DNA of 64,000 nt from Leptospiraceae bacterium (GTDB lineage: Bacteria > Spirochaetota > Leptospiria > Leptospirales > Leptonemataceae), in the NCBI GenBank assembly GCA_025059995.1, contig JANXCF010000006.1, forward strand, positions 1 through 64,000, read 5' to 3'. Within the stretch, counting starts at the first letter, position 1. Every line of letters starts with the position of its first letter. Under the pieces are notes generated by a model. It did not search any database, was not told the DNA's origin, and saw only the letters and a list, made by a program, of their open reading frames with translations. Shown piece after piece: positions 60,510 through 64,000 of this stretch. The translations under genes were made by a program, and so were the position numbers.

Positions 60510-61898
60510 TTACTTTTCTATTACCTTTAAGAGTTCTCTTTCATTGTATTTAGCTATATAAATTGTTGCTATGAAGGTTAAAATAAACCCAGCAAAGCCA
60601 CTGAAACGAATACCTAAGTCATTGTATGGATCCTTTCCAAACAAAGTCAAAATCGCAAAAATAAAAATACCAAAGGTTTGCCCTATTTTTTGTAAGAAGG
60701 TTCTTGCAGCGAAGTACATTCCTTCTTTCGGTAAAGAAGTTGTGATGGCATCATACTCAGCGATATCTGCTAAAATTGCATTAGGCAAAATGCTTACGAA
60801 CGATAAAGGAATGGAGTATAAGATGATCAATCCAAAGGCTTGAGCCTCAGGTGGTAAAATCTGATTGTAAAACTTTTCCCCTAAAAAGTAAACTTGAAAA
60901 AAAATTAAGCTCATAAATGCATAGGAAAAAACTAACAAGTTTTTCTTCCCCATTCTCTTTGCTAAATAGTTAACCAATGGATACAGAATAAAAGAAATTA
61001 AAATCATCAAAGGCAATAGTATTCCCACTAAGTTCTCCCCTTTGGTTTTGTCATTAGGGAATAGTAGAACCGTAGTATAGAAAAGTAATCCAGTCATGAT
61101 AATGGTTAGGGATGCAAAGTAGGCAAAATCAGCTATAACATAATAAATGAAATAGGGATTTTTGAAGGTACTTTTTAATGACTCAAGAATTGAGATATCA
61201 ATAGGTTGGGATTTGCAATATTTCTTTTCTTCGATAAACCAAACGGGAAAATACATAAGAATTATAGAAAAAAAAGCAAATATCCCAATAGAAATTTGAA
61301 GAGAGCTCGTGTTAGTAATTCCAAATACTTGTTGGATTGTGTTTGAGACCAGTGGGACTTGAGCTGCTGTTATAATTCCCAAAGCATAAGTTACAGAGAT
61401 ATAAGTAGATAAATTCAGCCTTTGATTCGAGGTATGCCCCAGCTCTGCCAATAAAGCAAAATAGGGAGTTACATACATCGTCAAAAATAGAAAAAACAAG
61501 GTTTGAAAAACAAAAATGAAAACAACATTCAGAATTGAAATCTCATGTTTGATTGGAAAGAAAATCAAAAACAAAAAAAGAGCTGAAGGTAGAGCTCCCC
61601 ACTTCAAAAAAGGAATGCGTCTTCCCTGAGGATGCCTCGAACGATCGCTAAGTCCTGCAATGATTGGGTCTGTAATCGCATCAAATAACCTACCAGAAGC
61701 TGCTAAAATTGAAACAAAATTCAAAAACCCAAGAAAAGTGAATTGGGGAATGAAATAAGGAATTCCTGCGTTTTCTGGAGGTGCATAAAAATAAACTAAT
61801 TGAAGGCTTAGAATATTTACTAAGATGGACCAGCCCCATTGCCCTATAGCATAAGCAATTTGTTTGCTCAAAGGTAATTCTTGGATTTTGATTTCCAT
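60510..61898 (-). CDS. GPH-family sugar:cation symporter (MFS)
   Basis: A 462-residue transporter with 12 helices of the glycoside-pentoside-hexuronide group (MelB-like). Marks: GRLFDAITDPIIAGLSDRSRHPQGRRIPFLKWG split across the helix 2-3 loop, and the early AYAIGQWGWS. GPH proteins bring sugars in with sodium or protons. The substrate cannot be told. Divergent to ndk. No sugar-hydrolase gene stands beside it. Confidence 0.86.
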   Translation of the reverse strand: MEIKIQELPLSKQIAYAIGQWGWSILVNILSLQLVYFYAPPENAGIPYFIPQFTFLGFLNFVSILAASGRLFDAITDPIIAGLSDRSRHPQGRRIPFLKWGALPSALFLFLIFFPIKHEISILNVVFIFVFQTLFFLFLTMYVTPYFALLAELGHTSNQRLNLSTYISVTYALGIITAAQVPLVSNTIQQVFGITNTSSLQISIGIFAFFSIILMYFPVWFIEEKKYCKSQPIDISILESLKSTFKNPYFIYYVIADFAYFASLTIIMTGLLFYTTVLLFPNDKTKGENLVGILLPLMILISFILYPLVNYLAKRMGKKNLLVFSYAFMSLIFFQVYFLGEKFYNQILPPEAQAFGLIILYSIPLSFVSILPNAILADIAEYDAITTSLPKEGMYFAARTFLQKIGQTFGIFIFAILTLFGKDPYNDLGIRFSGFAGFILTFIATIYIAKYNERELLKVIEK

Positions 61899-61995
61899 AG
61901 TGCTTTCTCTTTTGTGTTAATTATTAATGGATTTTATAAATTTGTAAATATTTTTTCCATTTGACATAAGCTCATGAACAAAAAAGTGGTGTTTG

Positions 61996-62412
61996 ATGGA
62001 ACGAACTCTTTTCATTATTAAACCAGATGCTGTTCAAAATAAACACATTGGACATATTTTAACGAAGATAGAGGAAGCTGGTTTTCGCATCGTTGGATTG
62101 AAATACTTAAGCATAACCAAGCAAGAAGCACAGAAGTTTTATGAGGTCCATAAACATCGTCCTTTCTTTGAGGATTTGTCGAATTTTATGAGTTCTGGTC
62201 CAATTGTTGTTGGCGTTTTGGAGTCTGAAAATGCTGTTCAAAAATGGCGAGATCTAATTGGAGCTACAGATCCTAAAGAGGCAAAGGAAGGAACGATACG
62301 AAAACTTTTTGCCGAAAACAAAGAAAGAAACGCAGTCCACGGTTCTGATTCCCCCGAGAATGCCATCAAAGAAATAAGCTTTTTCTTTAGTGAAAGAGAA
62401 TTATTATCTTGA
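61996..62412 (+). CDS. ndk: Nucleoside diphosphate kinase
   Basis: Keeps NTP and dNTP pools balanced by moving phosphate through a histidine. The 138 residues have [25 protein letters not shown], the [17 protein letters not shown] segment with the active His, and [13 protein letters not shown]. From ATG 61996; the TTG one codon before is not needed. Typical length. The next gene starts with GTG inside its end, so they are coupled. Confidence 0.95.
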   Translation: MERTLFIIKPDAVQNKHIGHILTKIEEAGFRIVGLKYLSITKQEAQKFYEVHKHRPFFEDLSNFMSSGPIVVGVLESENAVQKWRDLIGATDPKEAKEGTIRKLFAENKERNAVHGSDSPENAIKEISFFFSERELLS

Positions 62413-63442
62413 TTTAACACAAAAAGAAAAGATCCAAAAGACATTAAGTTTTTTACAAAGTAAAGTTGATGCTTTTTTAGCAAAAGAAATTTCTGATTTT
62501 GTAAAGAAAGAGTCTCATTACGTTTATGAAGTATATGAGCCAATCTTGTATTCATTGTTAGGCGGGGGAAAACGTTTTCGTTCTGTTTTGTTTTTGTTGT
62601 TTTCTGATTATCACGATTCTTTGTCTAATGACGAAAAATTTGATTTGTTGTTAACATCATCATCAATTGAACTCATACATACCTACACTTTGATACATGA
62701 TGATTTACCCGCAATGGACAATGATGAACTTCGAAGAGGTAAACCCACCTGCCACAGAGCTTTCAACGAATGGGCAGCAATCTTAGCCGGTGATGCTTTA
62801 AATACCTTGGCATTTTATCTTTTAAGTAAAACAAAAAAAAATCCTATAGAAAAAATACAAGTGTTGTCGAGATTTGCAGGCATTCATGGCATAATATTGG
62901 GACAAGCATTGGATTTATCATCAGAAAAAAAAGATTTTCCCCATAGTTTTCGTGGGTATGAACAATTGCTTTCAGTTATTAAAGAAAAGAATTACTACTT
63001 TTTGTTAGAAAATTTTCTTTCTTATTCTAATGCTTTACAAGTGATTTTGATACACTATCACAAAACAGCTCTATTATTTCGTGCTGTAGGGGAAATGGCG
63101 TTATATTCTTCGGATATTTATCAAAACATAGTTCTTGATGAGAAAAGAAAACAACCATACATTGAATATTGTGAACTCTTGGGATTGCTTTTCCAAATCA
63201 CTGACGATCTTCTGGATGAACTGGGGATTGAAGAAGAAGTAGGTAAAAAAGTCAAGAAAGATCAACAAATAGGGAAATTGACTTTCCCATCCGTTTTTGG
63301 TTCAGAAATCACATTGCAAATAGCAAAAAGCCTTGCAAAACGTTGCTCGGATTATGTTGAAGAATTTTCCATTAGACCTCAAGAGGATTTTACTACAACT
63401 TTAAGATACTTGCCATTTTTTTTGTTGGAAAGAAAATCCTAA
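62390..63442 (+). CDS. Farnesyl/geranylgeranyl diphosphate synthase-like
   Basis: A short-chain trans-polyprenyl synthase of 350 residues making isoprenoid diphosphates. First aspartate-rich motif DDLPAMD at 104-110, second DDLLD at 272-276, plus [10 protein letters not shown] and GQALDLSSE. Relative to IspA (about 300 residues) there are roughly 30 extra residues (182-215) between the LDL and HYHKT parts. The start is GTG 62390, overlapping ndk by 23 bp. Product chain length cannot be told from sequence alone. Confidence 0.85.
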   Translation: MKENYYLDLTQKEKIQKTLSFLQSKVDAFLAKEISDFVKKESHYVYEVYEPILYSLLGGGKRFRSVLFLLFSDYHDSLSNDEKFDLLLTSSSIELIHTYTLIHDDLPAMDNDELRRGKPTCHRAFNEWAAILAGDALNTLAFYLLSKTKKNPIEKIQVLSRFAGIHGIILGQALDLSSEKKDFPHSFRGYEQLLSVIKEKNYYFLLENFLSYSNALQVILIHYHKTALLFRAVGEMALYSSDIYQNIVLDEKRKQPYIEYCELLGLLFQITDDLLDELGIEEEVGKKVKKDQQIGKLTFPSVFGSEITLQIAKSLAKRCSDYVEEFSIRPQEDFTTTLRYLPFFLLERKS

Positions 63443-63445
63443 ACG

Positions 63446-63464
63446 AGCTTTACAAAAAGCTTTT
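63446..63464 (+). terminator. Weak hairpin terminator after the isoprenyl synthase gene
   Basis: AGCTTT (63446-63451) pairs with AAAGCT (63456-63461) over a 4-nt loop, followed by TTT. A second stem, AATGCTTT (63511-63518) with AAAGCATT (63536-63543) over 17 nt, follows downstream and ends in a T run. Either may stop the ndk-isoprenyl synthase transcript. Confidence 0.4.
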
Positions 63465-63625
63465 ACATGGTTTTAATTAGAAGAATTTTGAAAATTTAAT
63501 TTTTAAAGTGTAATGCTTTTCAAATGAGTTTAACAGAAAGCATTTTTGGTTCTTTTTAGTTTTTAATTAAAATCATATTTTTGATTTCTTGTTGCTTTTA
63601 ACTTTTATAAAAAAAAGTTAGTTTT

Positions 63626-64000
63626 ATGGAACCACGCTATATTCAATACTTAGCACAAGAAAAAGCAGCTGAAGCTCCAGTTACAACAGGAGGCGATGAT
63701 CAATCTTTGATTGCATCTTTTTATCCCTTAATAATGTTGATTTTGATCTTCTTGTTTCTTTATTTCTTTACTATTCGACCACAACGCAAAGAAGAAAAAA
63801 GAAGACAACAACTCATTGCAAGTTTAAAGAAGGGTGATGTTGTAATAACACAAGCAGGTATTATTGGATCCGTTCACTCAATCAAAGACGACACTATAAT
63901 TTTACGAATTGGAGATAATGCAAAAATGGAGGTATTAAAATCCACTATTTATGATTTGCGAAAACCACAACCATCGCAAGAACAATCTACCTCCAATTCT
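63626..64000 (+). CDS. yajC: Preprotein translocase subunit YajC (partial at the edge)
   Basis: Open from ATG 63626 to the window end with no stop (125 codons). A short polar N-terminus, one transmembrane helix (SFYPLIMLILIFLFLYFF), the hallmark FFTIRPQRKEEKRR, and KKGDVVITQAGIIGSVHSI split by the family's GD.V.T.gGi.G motif. YajC is the accessory subunit of SecDF-YajC in the inner membrane; secD usually follows. The C-terminal Pro/Gln/Ser-rich end continues past the edge. Confidence 0.92.
   Translation, partial: MEPRYIQYLAQEKAAEAPVTTGGDDQSLIASFYPLIMLILIFLFLYFFTIRPQRKEEKRRQQLIASLKKGDVVITQAGIIGSVHSIKDDTIILRIGDNAKMEVLKSTIYDLRKPQPSQEQSTSNS

Noticed and set aside
1-64000. Proteasome genes (prcA, prcB, mpa/ARC) near the Pup-like pair
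   Set aside because: Looked for and not found in this window; they may exist elsewhere in the genome.

Overview
The window is AT-rich chromosomal DNA from a Gram-negative bacterium, most likely a spirochaete of the Leptospira lineage. This placement is inferred from gene content. The clues are a GreA of 969 residues in which the normal factor is only the C-terminal part, a two-component system sitting between hemL and hemE as I recall for the HemKR system of Leptospira, a DUF4254/GT9 pair, LptF/G-type LPS export, and many PAS/GGDEF and hybrid-kinase signalling proteins. One tRNA gene (Ala, GGC) is present. There are no rRNA genes, insertion sequences, prophages or CRISPR arrays. The genes are tightly packed, and many start-stop overlaps are of the ATGA type.

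Layout. 1-3.0 kb: chemotaxis (cheB, cheY-like) then condensin subunits scpA and scpB. 3-7.7 kb: purB, a flavin reductase-like protein, YjbQ, DUF2784, and a YihY/BrkB membrane protein split by a large propeller-like insert. 8-13.1 kb: giant GreA, a crotonase, a secreted protein and a ThiF/MoeB E1-like enzyme. 13.2-19.7 kb: a run of plus-strand genes (an acidic repeat protein, LapA, an RsmD-like methyltransferase, a cellulose-synthase-like glycosyltransferase, PilZ, an RnfC-like Fe-S protein with a membrane partner, PtsN), then tRNA-Ala and def. 19.7-23.8 kb: a minus-strand block with the most striking content. 23.9-38.7 kb: a degenerate metallo-beta-lactamase-fold protein, ileS, a PAS/GGDEF protein, bfd-bfr, an rnhA fusion, lysS, lipid and LPS genes, proC. 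38.8-47.5 kb: one long compact operon trpE-trpG-neuB-GGDEF/EAL-hemL-hemK-hemR-hemE. 47.5-64 kb: an MBL hydrolase, a hybrid kinase, ychF, cell-surface and methyltransferase genes, a dienoyl-CoA isomerase, an APC permease, a GPH symporter, ndk, an isoprenyl synthase and the start of yajC.

The main discovery candidate is at 21313-23335. A 50-residue protein ending in Gly-Gly-Glu, like Pup or UBact, lies 3 bp upstream of a 602-residue homologue of the Pup ligase/deamidase family (PafA/Dop). The pair has its own predicted promoter and a strong ribosome-binding site. The ligase carries about 100 extra residues of strongly hydrophobic sequence inside its catalytic domain, which suggests a membrane-anchored pupylation-like system. 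No proteasome genes (prcA, prcB, mpa/ARC) are visible in the window.

Other notable items are an rnhA gene joined in frame to a secreted helical-repeat protein across a run of ten A residues, a perfect 81-bp tandem repeat encoding an Asp/Glu/Trp protein, a flippase-methyltransferase fusion, a possible Fur-controlled near-leaderless bfd-bfr promoter, and the remains of a decayed gene in the only long non-coding stretch (59862-60509).
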